Notes: generated from the sequence alone by a model not told the origin. Shown: positions 1 to 9,168, counted from the first letter of the stretch. The stretch: DNA of 64,000 nucleotides from Paraburkholderia rhizosphaerae (GCF_004366595.1 NZ_SORE01000002.1:248001-312000); one strand, 5' to 3'. Program-made: numbers and translations.

Positions 1-306
1 AAGACGTCGACCGGCAAGGAAGGCGTCAACGCGACGCTCGACGTGTCGCTCGTGATGGTGCGGATGATTCGCGAATACCACGCGCGCACTGGCGTGCTGA
101 TCGGCTTCAAGCCGGCGGGCGGCGTCTCGGATGCGAAGACGGCGCTGCTGTATCAGATACTGATGAAGGAAGAACTCGGGCGCGCATGGCTCGAGCCGGA
201 ACTGTTCCGTATCGGCGCATCGAGTTTGCTCGCCGATATCGAGCGTCAGCTCGAACATCACGCGAGCGGCCGTTACTCCGCCTTCAACCGTCACCCCGTT
301 GCATAA
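1..306 (+). CDS. deoC: Deoxyribose-phosphate aldolase, C-terminal part (cut by window edge)
   Basis: Cleaves 2-deoxyribose-5-phosphate to glyceraldehyde-3-phosphate and acetaldehyde in the cytoplasm. The reading frame is open from base 1, so the start lies outside the window. The first visible residues are KTSTGKEGVNAT; the leading Lys matches the Schiff-base lysine of class I DERA enzymes. GFKPAGGVSDAK further on carries the second active-site lysine. The gene is followed directly by an aldehyde dehydrogenase, which could remove the acetaldehyde. Family assignment is firm; only the C-terminal 101 residues are visible. Confidence 0.93.
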   Translation, partial: KTSTGKEGVNATLDVSLVMVRMIREYHARTGVLIGFKPAGGVSDAKTALLYQILMKEELGRAWLEPELFRIGASSLLADIERQLEHHASGRYSAFNRHPVA

Positions 307-334
307 CGTTGCATCTGCAAGCAAACCGATTCTC

Positions 335-2740
335 ATGAGCGTAGCCGAGTATTTTTCATCGATGGAGTACGGTCCCGCACCGGAGGACGACCAGCCCGCG
401 CGCGCATGGCTCGCGCAGCATAGCGGCGTCTTCGGTCATTTCATCGGCGGCGCGTGGCGCGCGCCGTCTTCGGGCGAGCGTTTCGCGACGCATGAGCCGG
501 CCTCGGGCCAGCCGCTCGCGCAGATTGCGCAAGGCGATGCGGCTGACGTCGACGCGGCGGTGGCCGCCGCGCGCGCCGCGCAGTCCGCATGGCGTGCATT
601 GGGCGGCGCGGGGCGCGCGCGGCATTTGTATGCGCTCGCACGGATGGTGCAGCGGCACAGCCGGCTATTCGCGGTGCTGGAGGCGCTCGATAACGGCAAG
701 CCGATACGCGAAACACGCGACATCGATATTCCGCTCGTCGCGCGCCACTTTCTGCATCACGCCGGCTGGGCGCAACTGCAGGACAGCGAATTCGCGGACT
801 ACGCGCCGCTCGGTGTGATCGGTCAGATCGTGCCGTGGAACTTCCCGCTGCTGATGCTCGCATGGAAGATCGCGCCCGCGCTCGCGACCGGTAACTGCGT
901 GGTGCTGAAGCCGGCTGAATACACGCCGTTGACCGCATTGCTGTTCGCCGAGCTCGCGCAGCGCGCCGGTCTGCCGTCCGGCGTACTGAACGTCGTGACC
1001 GGTGATGGCCGCACGGGCGCCGCGCTGGTCGAGCATCCGGATATCGACAAGATTGCGTTTACCGGTTCGACCGAAGTCGGCCGGCTGATTCGCGAGGCCA
1101 CCGCCGGCTCCGGCAAATCGCTGACACTCGAGCTCGGCGGCAAGTCGCCGTTTATCGTGTTCGACGATGCGGATCTCGACGGCGCGGTGGAAGGCGTGGT
1201 CGACGCGATCTGGTTCAACCAGGGGCAGGTGTGCTGCGCCGGCTCGCGGCTGCTCGTGCAGGAAGGCGTCGAAGCCCGTTTTATCGAAAAGCTGAAGCGG
1301 CGTATGGCGACGTTGCGCGTCGGTCCATCGCTGGACAAGGGCATCGATATCGGTGCGATCGTCGACCCGGTGCAGCTCGAGCGGATCCAGTCGCTGGTCG
1401 AAATGGGGCGCCGCGAAGGTTGCATGGTTTGGCAAGCTGCGCAAACGCAGATGCCCGGACAAGGCTGTTTTTATCCGCCGACGCTCGTGACCGGCGTCGC
1501 TCCGGCGTCGACCCTTGCACAGGAAGAAATCTTCGGCCCCGTGCTAGTGACGATGAGCTTTCGTACACCCGACGAAGCAGTTGCGCTCGCAAACAACACA
1601 CGCTACGGTTTGGCCGCGAGCGTGTGGAGCGAAACGATCGGCCGCGCACTCGATATCGCGCCGCGTCTCGCGTGCGGTGTCGTGTGGATCAACGCGACGA
1701 ATCTGTTCGACGCGGCGGTCGGCTTCGGCGGCTATCGCGAATCCGGCTATGGCCGCGAAGGCGGGCGGGAGGGCATTTACGAATACCTGAAGCCGAACGC
1801 TTGGCTTAATCTGCCGCAGCGGCGTGCGGTTCAGCGTGTCGTCAGCGAAGCGTTGACGGGCGATGACGCCTTCGCGCGCGATGCGAATGACCCGTTCAAT
1901 GTCGATCGCACCGCGAAGCTGTTCGTCGGCGGCAAGCAGGTGCGGCCGGACAGCGGTTACTCGCTGCCGGTGGTCGCGCCTGATGGCGGGATGGTGGGCG
2001 AAGTCGGCGCGGGCAACCGCAAGGACATTCGCAATGCGGTGGCCGCCGCGCGTAACGCGCAGAAGTGGTCGGGTACGACCGCGCATAACCGGGCGCAGGT
2101 GCTGTATTTCCTTGCCGAGAACCTTGCGGTGCGCTCACGCGAATTTGCGGCGCAGCTGGTTGCGCGAACCGGTGTCAGCGAGTCCGGCGCGCGCAATGAG
2201 GTGGAGGAATCGGTCAAGCGGCTGTTCACGTACGCCGCATGGGCCGACAAGTTCGATGGCGCGGTGCATGCGCCGCCGCTGCGCGGCGTCGCGCTCGCGA
2301 TGCACGAGCCGCTGGGTGTGATCGGTATCGCGTGCCCGGACGAGGCGCCGCTGCTTGCGTTCGTGTCGCTGGTGGCGCCGGCGTTGGCGATGGGTAACCG
2401 CGTCGTCGCGTTGCCGAGCGCTGCGTGCCCGCTCGCGGCGACCGATTTTTATCAGGTCGTGGAAACATCGGATGTGCCTGCGGGTGTGCTGAACATCGTG
2501 ACCGGCGAGCGTGGCCCGTTGCTCGACGCGCTAGCGAAACATGACGATGTCGATGCGCTGTGGTGCTTCGGTGACGCGAGCGATTCGACGAAGGTCGAGC
2601 GTGCATCGGTCGGCAACCTGAAGCGCATGTTCGTCGACTACGGCCGCTGCTTCGACTGGTTCGACCGGTCGACAGAAGGGCCGGCGCTGCTGCGCCAGGC
2701 CGTGCAGGTGAAGAATATCTGGATACCGTACGGCGACTGA
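335..2740 (+). CDS. Two-domain aldehyde dehydrogenase (ALDH16-type)
   Basis: NAD(P)-dependent aldehyde oxidation; from context the substrate is probably the acetaldehyde released by DeoC. Domain 1 (about residues 40-490) is a full ALDH: VPWNFPLL, FTGSTEVG, the general base Glu266 in LELGGKSPF, and the nucleophile Cys300 in FNQGQVCCAGSR. Domain 2 (about 510-801) repeats the Rossmann and helical parts but I see no equivalent Cys loop, and the protein ends QVKNIWIPYGD. A catalytic plus a non-catalytic ALDH domain at about 800 residues is the ALDH16 layout. A TTG start at 299 would overlap deoC; the ATG at 335 is preferred, although neither has a clear ribosome-binding site. CoA dependence cannot be judged. 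Confidence 0.88.
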   Translation: MSVAEYFSSMEYGPAPEDDQPARAWLAQHSGVFGHFIGGAWRAPSSGERFATHEPASGQPLAQIAQGDAADVDAAVAAARAAQSAWRALGGAGRARHLYALARMVQRHSRLFAVLEALDNGKPIRETRDIDIPLVARHFLHHAGWAQLQDSEFADYAPLGVIGQIVPWNFPLLMLAWKIAPALATGNCVVLKPAEYTPLTALLFAELAQRAGLPSGVLNVVTGDGRTGAALVEHPDIDKIAFTGSTEVGRLIREATAGSGKSLTLELGGKSPFIVFDDADLDGAVEGVVDAIWFNQGQVCCAGSRLLVQEGVEARFIEKLKRRMATLRVGPSLDKGIDIGAIVDPVQLERIQSLVEMGRREGCMVWQAAQTQMPGQGCFYPPTLVTGVAPASTLAQEEIFGPVLVTMSFRTPDEAVALANNTRYGLAASVWSETIGRALDIAPRLACGVVWINATNLFDAAVGFGGYRESGYGREGGREGIYEYLKPNAWLNLPQRRAVQRVVSEALTGDDAFARDANDPFNVDRTAKLFVGGKQVRPDSGYSLPVVAPDGGMVGEVGAGNRKDIRNAVAAARNAQKWSGTTAHNRAQVLYFLAENLAVRSREFAAQLVARTGVSESGARNEVEESVKRLFTYAAWADKFDGAVHAPPLRGVALAMHEPLGVIGIACPDEAPLLAFVSLVAPALAMGNRVVALPSAACPLAATDFYQVVETSDVPAGVLNIVTGERGPLLDALAKHDDVDALWCFGDASDSTKVERASVGNLKRMFVDYGRCFDWFDRSTEGPALLRQAVQVKNIWIPYGD

Positions 2741-2802
2741 TCTGCTGAATGCGCGAGAAACGCGCGACGGATCACAAGCCAACTGAAAACGGAGGAGACA
2801 AC

Positions 2803-3276
2803 GTGCTGAAAAATGTAGACCCGCTGCTTAACGCCGACGTGCTGTATGCGCTGCGCGCGATGGGACACGGCGACGAACTCATTATTTGCGACGCGAATTT
2901 CCCCGCCGACTCCGTTGCGCGCGCAACGGTGCTCGGCAAGCTGCTGCGGATCGACGGCGCGGACGCGCCGCGTGCCGTCCGCGCGGTATTGTCGGTGTTG
3001 CCGCTCGACACGTTCGTCGACGATCCCGCGTTGCGGATGGAGGTGGTGGGCGAGCCGAACACGATTCCCGCGGTGCAGCGCGAGGCGCAGGCCGAAGTCG
3101 ACTCAGCCGAAGGGCGTAATGTGCCGTTCCATTCGATCGAACGCTTCGCTTTCTATGAGCGCGCGCGCAAAGCGTATTGCGTGATCGCGACCGGCGAGCA
3201 ACGCGGGTACGGCTGCTTCGTATTCAAGAAAGGCGTGATGCTCGCGCCGGATGCTCCGCGGGAAACACGCAAATGA
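2803..3276 (+). CDS. RbsD/FucU family sugar mutarotase
   Basis: Members interconvert sugar anomers (pyranose/furanose for RbsD, alpha/beta for FucU) so that the form needed by a kinase or isomerase is available. The GTG start at 2803 is chosen because GGAGGAG lies at 2791-2797 and family homology begins at LKNVDPLLNADVL. MGHGDELIICDAN holds the expected active-site His22 and Asp30, and the C-terminal part (FYERARKAY, ATGEQRGYG, FKKGV) resembles FucU more than RbsD. At 157 residues it is slightly longer than the usual 140. Its stop overlaps the kinase start as ATGA, so the two are probably translationally coupled. Confidence 0.85.
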   Translation: MLKNVDPLLNADVLYALRAMGHGDELIICDANFPADSVARATVLGKLLRIDGADAPRAVRAVLSVLPLDTFVDDPALRMEVVGEPNTIPAVQREAQAEVDSAEGRNVPFHSIERFAFYERARKAYCVIATGEQRGYGCFVFKKGVMLAPDAPRETRK

Positions 3277-4238
3277 CCACGCAATCGCAAGCTCGCGGTC
3301 GCGTGGTGATCCTCGGTATCTACGTGACGGACCTGACGTTTCGCGCGGAACGGATGCCATTGATCGGCGAAACCATCGCCGGCTCCGCATTCGCGATGGG
3401 CCCGGGCGGCAAGGGCTCGAACCAGGCGGTCGCCGCCGCGCGCGCGGGTGCTGACGTTGTGTTCTGCACGCGCGTCGGCAACGACGCATTCGGCCAGATC
3501 GCGCGGGCGACCTGGGACGCCGAAGGCATCACGTCGCGGGCCACCGTGATCGACGGCGCGTCGACGGGCGCCGCGCATATCTTCGTCGATGAAACCAGCG
3601 GAATGAATGCGATCATCGTCGCGTCCGGCGCGGCAGGCACGATGTCCGCCGCGGACGTCGATGCGATCGAAGCCGATATTGCAGGTGCACGCGTGTTCGT
3701 CACGCAGCTCGAACAGCCGATTCCCGCGGCGAAGCGCGGCCTCGAAGTCGCGCGCAAGCACGGCGTGACGACAGTGTTTAATCCAGCGCCCGCGTTGCCG
3801 CTTGGCGACGATATCTTCCCACTGTGCGACTACATCACGCCGAACGAGACCGAGACTGCCGCACTGACCGGCATGGCCGTGAACAATGTCGACGACGCGC
3901 GCCGTGCAGCGGACGTGCTGCTAAAAAAAGGTGTTGGCACCGCGATCATCACACTAGGCGAAGCAGGGGCGCTGCTGCATTGCGCGCATCAGTCGGTATT
4001 CGTGCCCGCGTTTCGTTGCGGGCGCGTCGTTGAAACCGCGGGCGCTGGCGATGGCTTCACCGGCGGTTTCGCGGCCGCGCTCGCGCGTGGCGAGAGTCCG
4101 CTTGAGGCGACCCGGTTTGGGTGCGCGCTCGCGGGCATTTCGGTGACGCGCGCGGGCACCGCGCCGTCGATGCCATCGCTCGCCGAAATCAACCAGGTTC
4201 TGAGTCAGTCCGGATCCGCGCGCGCGCTGTCCGCATGA
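3273..4238 (+). CDS. PfkB-family sugar kinase (ribokinase or deoxyribokinase)
   Basis: Phosphorylates a pentose at O5 with ATP. The 321-residue protein has the N-terminal PfkB signature GPGGKGSNQAVAAARAG and the C-terminal anion-hole motif ETAGAGDGFTGGF with catalytic base Asp260. The ATG overlaps the mutarotase stop codon. Standing between DeoC and an importer, 2-deoxyribokinase is the most economical role: deoxyribose to deoxyribose-5-phosphate to DeoC. Sequence alone cannot separate this from ribokinase, so no gene symbol is given. Confidence 0.88.
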   Translation: MTTQSQARGRVVILGIYVTDLTFRAERMPLIGETIAGSAFAMGPGGKGSNQAVAAARAGADVVFCTRVGNDAFGQIARATWDAEGITSRATVIDGASTGAAHIFVDETSGMNAIIVASGAAGTMSAADVDAIEADIAGARVFVTQLEQPIPAAKRGLEVARKHGVTTVFNPAPALPLGDDIFPLCDYITPNETETAALTGMAVNNVDDARRAADVLLKKGVGTAIITLGEAGALLHCAHQSVFVPAFRCGRVVETAGAGDGFTGGFAAALARGESPLEATRFGCALAGISVTRAGTAPSMPSLAEINQVLSQSGSARALSA

Positions 4239-4284
4239 TCGAATCCCCGACGTATCGCGAAGTCTGAAGGAGCTTGCCGTTACC

Positions 4285-5325
4285 ATGAGGTTCTCGCTCA
4301 ACGCGCAAAAGCTGTTCGCCGACCGGCAGCTGAACTTCCTGCTCGCCGTGAATCTGGTGATCGTGCTGGTCGCGATCTGGCTTTCACGCGGCCAGTTCGT
4401 CGGCATCGACAATCTGCAGTCGATGGCCGCACAACTTCCCGAAGTAGCGCTGCTCGCGCTCGGCATCATGCTGTCGATGCTGTCCGGCAACGGCGGTATC
4501 GATCTGTCCGGTGTCGGGCTGGCGAATCTTTCCGGCATGATTGCCGCGCTGATCGTGCCGCATGTGGTGAGCGGCGACGATTCGCCGGCGCTATTTACCG
4601 CGCTGTTCTGCGTGATCGTGGTTGGCTCGGGCCTGCTCGGTGGCTTGTTGAATGGTTTTATCATCGCGCGCCTGAAGCTCACGCCGATCCTCTGCACGCT
4701 CGGTACGCAGCTGCTCTTCACCGGCATCGCGGTGGCGCTCAGTAATGGCGCATCGGTTCACGTCGACTATGTCGATCCGCTTTCCGATATCGGCAACGGC
4801 ACGTTCTTGCAGGTGCCGATCCAGTTCTGGATCTTCATGGTCGCAGTCGTCTTTCTCGGCTGGCTGCTCAAGCGCACGCCGTTCGGCCTGCGTCTGTATC
4901 TGATGGGCACCAATCAGCGCGCCGCATTTTATGCGGGCATTCCGCGTGAACGGATGCTGATCCTCACTTACACGATGTGCGGCGTGCTTGCGTCGCTGGC
5001 CGGGCTTGTCAGTGTGTCGCACACGTCGAGCGCGAAATGGGACTACGGCAATTCGTATCTGCTGATCGCAATTCTGATCGCGGTGATGGGCGGTGTGAAT
5101 CCGGCCGGCGGCTATGGACGCATCATCTGTGTGTTTTTTGCCGCGACCGTGCTGCAGTTCCTGTCGAGCCTGTTCAATCTGCTCGGCGTGTCGCAGTTCT
5201 TCGGCGATTGCGCATGGGGCTTCCTGCTGCTGCTGTCGCTGGCATTTGCGGGCGGCGAGCGCGTGCGCGCGATCTTCGGCTTCGGTAGTCAGCGGGCCGG
5301 CGGCAAGCGTCCGGCAGGCGGCTAG
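4285..5325 (+). CDS. Sugar ABC importer permease 1 (RbsC/BPD_transp_2 family)
   Basis: Inner-membrane channel subunit of a carbohydrate (CUT2) importer. The 346-residue protein is hydrophobic throughout with about eight to ten membrane segments, and has the family-type GGIDLSGVGLANLSGM near residue 70 and the late GGVNPAGGYG loop. AAGGAG at 4267-4272 precedes the ATG. It is only distantly similar to the second permease at 8122, so the transporter core is probably a heterodimer, as in RhaPQ or LsrCD systems. Confidence 0.9.
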   Translation: MRFSLNAQKLFADRQLNFLLAVNLVIVLVAIWLSRGQFVGIDNLQSMAAQLPEVALLALGIMLSMLSGNGGIDLSGVGLANLSGMIAALIVPHVVSGDDSPALFTALFCVIVVGSGLLGGLLNGFIIARLKLTPILCTLGTQLLFTGIAVALSNGASVHVDYVDPLSDIGNGTFLQVPIQFWIFMVAVVFLGWLLKRTPFGLRLYLMGTNQRAAFYAGIPRERMLILTYTMCGVLASLAGLVSVSHTSSAKWDYGNSYLLIAILIAVMGGVNPAGGYGRIICVFFAATVLQFLSSLFNLLGVSQFFGDCAWGFLLLLSLAFAGGERVRAIFGFGSQRAGGKRPAGG

Positions 5326-5419
5326 CGGGTCAACCGCAGGAAATCAGGCGGACATCGCGCCTCAGGCGTCCGTCTTCGTTAATCGTGGGGCGTCAACGAA
5401 AAAGCAAGGAGACAACTAC

Positions 5420-6424
5420 ATGAAACCCGTACGTTTGGGCGTTGCTTTGACAGCATGCGCACTCGCCGCCGGTATCGCCGCGACCGCCTATGCGGCAACC
5501 AATGAAACGATTGTCACGGTCGTCAAGGTAACGGGCATCAGCTGGTTCAACCGGATGGACGAAGGCGTCAAGCAGTTCGGCCAGGAAACGCCGGGCGTGA
5601 CGGTCTATCAGACAGGGCCGGGCCGCGCGGACGCCGCGCAGCAGCTGAAGATTATCGAAGACCTGATCGCGAAGAAAGTGAATGCGATCGCGGTCGTGCC
5701 GTATGACCCGCCGACGCTCGAGCCGGCGCTGAAGAAGGCGATGGACCGCGGCATCAAGGTGGTCACGCACGAGGCGGACAACGAAAAGAACACGATGGTC
5801 GACGTCGAGGCGTTCGACAATTCCGCATACGGCGCCGCGCTCAACGAACGGCTTGCATCGTGCATGCACGACGAAGGCAAGTGGGCGACGCTGGTCGGCT
5901 CGCTCGGCAGCCGCTCGCAGGTGCAGTGGGCGAACGGCGGCATCGACAACGCAGCGAAGAAGTATCCGAAGATGAGTCTCGTCGAAAAGAACCTCGAGAC
6001 CAACAACGACGGCGAGCGCGCGTATGAAGTGGCGAAGGAAGTGCTGCGCAAGCATCCGGATCTGAAGGGCTTCCAGGGCTCGTCGTCGCTCGACGTGATC
6101 GGCATCGGCCGCGCGGTCGAGGAAGCCGGTCTGCAGGGCAAGATCTGCGTGTACGGCACGGGTCTGCCGACCGAAGCGGGCAAGTACCTCGAAAGCGGTG
6201 CGATCAACGGTATCGCGTTCTGGGATCCGAAGCTCGCCGGCATCGCGATGAACAAGGTTGCGAAGATGCTGATCGACGGCAAGACGGTCGAAAACGGCGC
6301 GAACCTCGGTCTGCCGGGCTACGAGAAGGTGACGGTGTCGAAGGGACCGGGCAAGGGCATTATCGTGCGCGGTCAAGGCTGGGTCAGCGTCGACAAGTCG
6401 AACTACAAGCAGTACTCGTTCTAG
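5420..6424 (+). CDS. Periplasmic sugar-binding protein of the first ABC importer
   Basis: Captures the substrate in the periplasm and delivers it to the permease pair. The 334-residue protein has a clear Sec signal peptide (MKPVRLGV, hydrophobic core, cleavage after AYA near residue 26) and a Peripla_BP_4 fold beginning TIVTVVKVTGISWF. AAGGAG at 5406-5411 decides the ATG. It resembles the RhaS/LsrB branch of binding proteins. With deoC, a PfkB kinase and a mutarotase alongside, deoxyribose is the favoured ligand; ribose, rhamnose and autoinducer-2 are alternatives. Two strong hairpins follow the stop codon. Confidence 0.9.
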   Translation: MKPVRLGVALTACALAAGIAATAYAATNETIVTVVKVTGISWFNRMDEGVKQFGQETPGVTVYQTGPGRADAAQQLKIIEDLIAKKVNAIAVVPYDPPTLEPALKKAMDRGIKVVTHEADNEKNTMVDVEAFDNSAYGAALNERLASCMHDEGKWATLVGSLGSRSQVQWANGGIDNAAKKYPKMSLVEKNLETNNDGERAYEVAKEVLRKHPDLKGFQGSSSLDVIGIGRAVEEAGLQGKICVYGTGLPTEAGKYLESGAINGIAFWDPKLAGIAMNKVAKMLIDGKTVENGANLGLPGYEKVTVSKGPGKGIIVRGQGWVSVDKSNYKQYSF

Positions 6425-6425
6425 G

Positions 6426-6504
6426 CAGCATCTTTTGATGCTGGTTTGATGGCGGCAATGCCGCGCATCCGCGTCGTCAGTGGGTATCCCGACGCGGATG
6501 CGCG
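6426..6504 (+). promoter_or_regulatory. Two consecutive hairpins between binding-protein and ATPase genes
   Basis: CAGCATC (6426-6432), loop TTTT, GATGCTG (6437-6443) starts one base after the binding-protein stop. A second, perfect 15-bp stem pairs 6462-6476 (CGCGCATCCGCGTCG) with 6490-6504 around a 13-base loop and ends eight bases before the ATPase ATG at 6512. Neither has a long T tract. The likely role is to protect the 3' end of the binding-protein transcript and to lower ATPase expression. Confidence 0.6.
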
Positions 6505-6511
6505 TTTGAAG

Positions 6512-8059
6512 ATGACGGCCTCGCACATGAACTCACCCGTTTCCTCGACACCGTTTCTCGAAGTGGTCGGCGTGCACAAGCGCTTTACCGGCGTGCATGC
6601 GCTGCGTGGCGTAAGCCTGTCGTTTCAGCGTGGGCAGATTTATCACCTGCTCGGCGAAAACGGCTGCGGCAAGAGCACGCTGATCAAGATCATTTCCGGC
6701 GCCCAACCGCCGGATGAAGGCGAACTCGTTATCGAAGGCGTGCGGCACGCGCGGCTGTCGGCACTCGAATCGCTCGCGGCGGGCATCGAGACGGTTTATC
6801 AGGACCTGTCGCTGCTGCCGAATATGAACGTCGCGGAGAATGTCGCGCTGACGTCGGAACTCGCTGAGCACAACGGGCGCCTGACGCGCACCTTCGACCG
6901 CAAAGCGCTCGCGGCGACTGCGCAGCGCGCATTGCATGCAGTCGGGCTACCTGGCGACGCCGAATTTCAGGCAACGCTAATCGAACAGTTGCCGCTGGCG
7001 ACCCGTCAACTCGTCGCGATTGCACGCGCGATCGCCAGCGAGGCGAAGTTCGTGATCATGGACGAACCGACCACGTCGCTCACGCAAAAGGAAGTCGACA
7101 ATCTGATCGCGGTGCTTGCCAATCTGCGCGCGCACGGCGTGACGGTGCTGTTCGTCAGCCACAAGCTCGACGAATGCTATGCGATTGGCGGCGAAGTGAT
7201 CGTGCTGCGCGACGGTCAGAAGATGGCGCAAGGTCCGATCGAGCACTACTCGAAGGCGCAGATCAGCGAACTGATGACCGGGCGCCAGTTGTCGAATGAG
7301 CGCTATCGCGAAGGCGGAGTCGGCAGCGAAGTGGTGCTCGACGTGAAGCATCTGACGCGCGCCGCGCAGTTCGCGGATGTGTCGTTCTGCGTGCATCGCG
7401 GTGAAATTCTCGGTGTAACCGGACTGCTCGATTCGGGCCGCAACGAACTGGCACGCGCGCTCGCCGGTGTCGCGCCGGCCGATAGCGGCGCGCTGGTGCT
7501 GGACGGCAAGATGATTGCGGTGCGTACGCCGTCCGACGCGAAAGAACATCGGATTGGCTACGTACCCGAAGACCGGCTTAACGAAGGGCTCTTTCTCGAC
7601 AAGCCGATTCGCGACAATGTGATCACCGCGATGATCGCGAGTCTGCGAGATCGCTTCGGGCAAGTCGATCGCGCCCGAGCGCAGGCACTCGCGGTCGATA
7701 CCGTGAAAGAACTGCAAATCGCGACGCCGGACGTCGACAAGCCCGTGCAATCGCTATCGGGCGGCAACCAGCAGCGCGTGCTGATCGGCCGCTGGCTCGC
7801 GATCGATCCGCGCGTGCTGATTCTGCATGGGCCGACGGTCGGCGTCGATGTCGGTTCGAAGGACATCATCTACCGGATCATGCAGCGACTGTCGCAGCGC
7901 GGGATCGGCATCATTCTGATCAGCGACGACTTGCCCGAGTTGCTGCAGAACTGCGACCGGATTCTGATGATGAAGAAAGGCCGCGTCGCGAACGAGTACC
8001 GCGCGGATCAGCTGGAAGAAGCAGACCTGTATCACGCGCTGCTGTCGGAAGCCGCATAG
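6512..8059 (+). CDS. Sugar ABC importer ATPase with two nucleotide-binding domains
   Basis: Energises uptake by the two flanking permeases. The protein is about 515 residues with two NBDs. NBD1 has an intact Walker A (GENGCGKST) and Walker B (FVIMDEPTTS) but a degenerate C-loop (LPLATRQLVAIARA). NBD2 has a degenerate Walker A (GLLDSGRNE), an intact LSGGNQQRVLIGRW, and a Walker B reading LILHGPTVGVDVG, so the usual Asp-Glu pair is His-Gly. Only one composite ATP site should hydrolyse. The ATG at 6512 is placed just after the hairpin; 6527 is possible, and the more upstream 6446 frame would run through the hairpin. Confidence 0.9.
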   Translation: MTASHMNSPVSSTPFLEVVGVHKRFTGVHALRGVSLSFQRGQIYHLLGENGCGKSTLIKIISGAQPPDEGELVIEGVRHARLSALESLAAGIETVYQDLSLLPNMNVAENVALTSELAEHNGRLTRTFDRKALAATAQRALHAVGLPGDAEFQATLIEQLPLATRQLVAIARAIASEAKFVIMDEPTTSLTQKEVDNLIAVLANLRAHGVTVLFVSHKLDECYAIGGEVIVLRDGQKMAQGPIEHYSKAQISELMTGRQLSNERYREGGVGSEVVLDVKHLTRAAQFADVSFCVHRGEILGVTGLLDSGRNELARALAGVAPADSGALVLDGKMIAVRTPSDAKEHRIGYVPEDRLNEGLFLDKPIRDNVITAMIASLRDRFGQVDRARAQALAVDTVKELQIATPDVDKPVQSLSGGNQQRVLIGRWLAIDPRVLILHGPTVGVDVGSKDIIYRIMQRLSQRGIGIILISDDLPELLQNCDRILMMKKGRVANEYRADQLEEADLYHALLSEAA

Positions 8060-8121
8060 GGGTAACTCAGCATTGCAGTCTCAGGCGCTTCATCGGTTTT
8101 AAAGGTTATAGGAAGTCATCG

Positions 8122-9168
8122 ATGTCATCGAGCATGAACCGGACCATGGCCACTCCCAACGTCGCTGAAATCGCACCGAAGCTCAAGCCGTCAGGCTGGC
8201 GTACGCGTCTCGCGCGTCAGCCTGAATGGTTCACGGCTGCGTTGATCGTCGTGTTGTGCGTTGTCGTCGGCGCGATCAATCCGCGCTTTTTCCAGTTTGC
8301 GACGCTGTTCGACCTGCTGCATTCAGCGACGACCGTGTCGTTGTTCGCACTCGGCACGCTGGTCGTGCTTGCGTCAGGTGGTATCGACGTATCGTTCACC
8401 GCAATCGCGGCGCTAACCATGTACGGGATCACGAAAGCTGTATTCGCGTGGTGGCCCGATGCACCGTTCGCGCTGATCCTGCTGACCGGCGCGGTGGGCG
8501 GCATTCTGCTCGGCTTGATCAACGGCGTGCTTGTTTTCAGGCTCAAAGCGCCGTCGCTGATCGTGACGATCGGCACGCAATATCTGTATCGCGGTCTGCT
8601 GCTGACGTTTATCGGCACGACGTTCTTTATGAACATCCCGCACAGCATGGACCACTTCGGCCGCATTCCGCTGTTCTTCTATCACACGGCCGATGGTCTG
8701 CGCGCGGTGCTGCCGGTCTCGGTGCTCGCGCTCGTGATCGCCGCGGTGGTCACATGGTGGCTGCTCAACCGCACGATGATGGGACGCGGCGTCTATGCAA
8801 TGGGCGGCAGTCTCGCGATTGCCGAGCGGCTCGGCTATAACCTGCGCGCAATCCACCTGTTCGTGTTCGGCTATACGGGGATGCTGGCGGGCATCGCCGG
8901 CATTATTCACGTGTCGAACAATCGGCTTGCCAATCCGTTCGACCTGGTCGGCACGGAACTCGATGTGATCGCCGCGGTGATTCTCGGCGGCGCGCGCATC
9001 ACGGGCGGCACCGGGACGGTGGCGGGTACGCTGCTCGGTGTCGTGCTCGTGACGCTGATCGAGAATGTGCTGATTCTGGTCGGCGTGCCGAGCACCTGGC
9101 AGAAGGTGATTATCGGCGCGTTTATTCTGGTTGCCGGTACGCTGTTCGCGCTGCAGCGAAAGCGCTAG
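8122..9168 (+). CDS. Sugar ABC importer permease 2 (RbsC/BPD_transp_2 family)
   Basis: Second membrane subunit of the same importer. It is 348 residues with multiple hydrophobic segments and motifs typical of the family: LASGGIDVSFTAIAALTMYG near residue 85, LGLINGVLVFRLKAPSLIVT, and the late VILGGARITGGTGTVAGTLLG. An AGGAAG ribosome-binding site lies about ten bases before the ATG. It is the last gene of the plus-strand operon and faces the repressor gene. Carrying two divergent permeases in one operon is less common than one self-dimerising RbsC. Confidence 0.9.
   Translation: MSSSMNRTMATPNVAEIAPKLKPSGWRTRLARQPEWFTAALIVVLCVVVGAINPRFFQFATLFDLLHSATTVSLFALGTLVVLASGGIDVSFTAIAALTMYGITKAVFAWWPDAPFALILLTGAVGGILLGLINGVLVFRLKAPSLIVTIGTQYLYRGLLLTFIGTTFFMNIPHSMDHFGRIPLFFYHTADGLRAVLPVSVLALVIAAVVTWWLLNRTMMGRGVYAMGGSLAIAERLGYNLRAIHLFVFGYTGMLAGIAGIIHVSNNRLANPFDLVGTELDVIAAVILGGARITGGTGTVAGTLLGVVLVTLIENVLILVGVPSTWQKVIIGAFILVAGTLFALQRKR

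Noticed and set aside
356..2606. Long open frames on the opposite strand of the aldehyde dehydrogenase gene
   Set aside because: GC-rich codon bias keeps other frames open; the peptides are Arg-rich and low in recognisable motifs, and the sense frame is a full ALDH.
1..9168. Autoinducer-2 (Lsr) uptake system
   Set aside because: The aldolase is a true DERA (KTSTG, GFKPAGG), not LsrF, and no LsrG- or LsrK-type gene is present.
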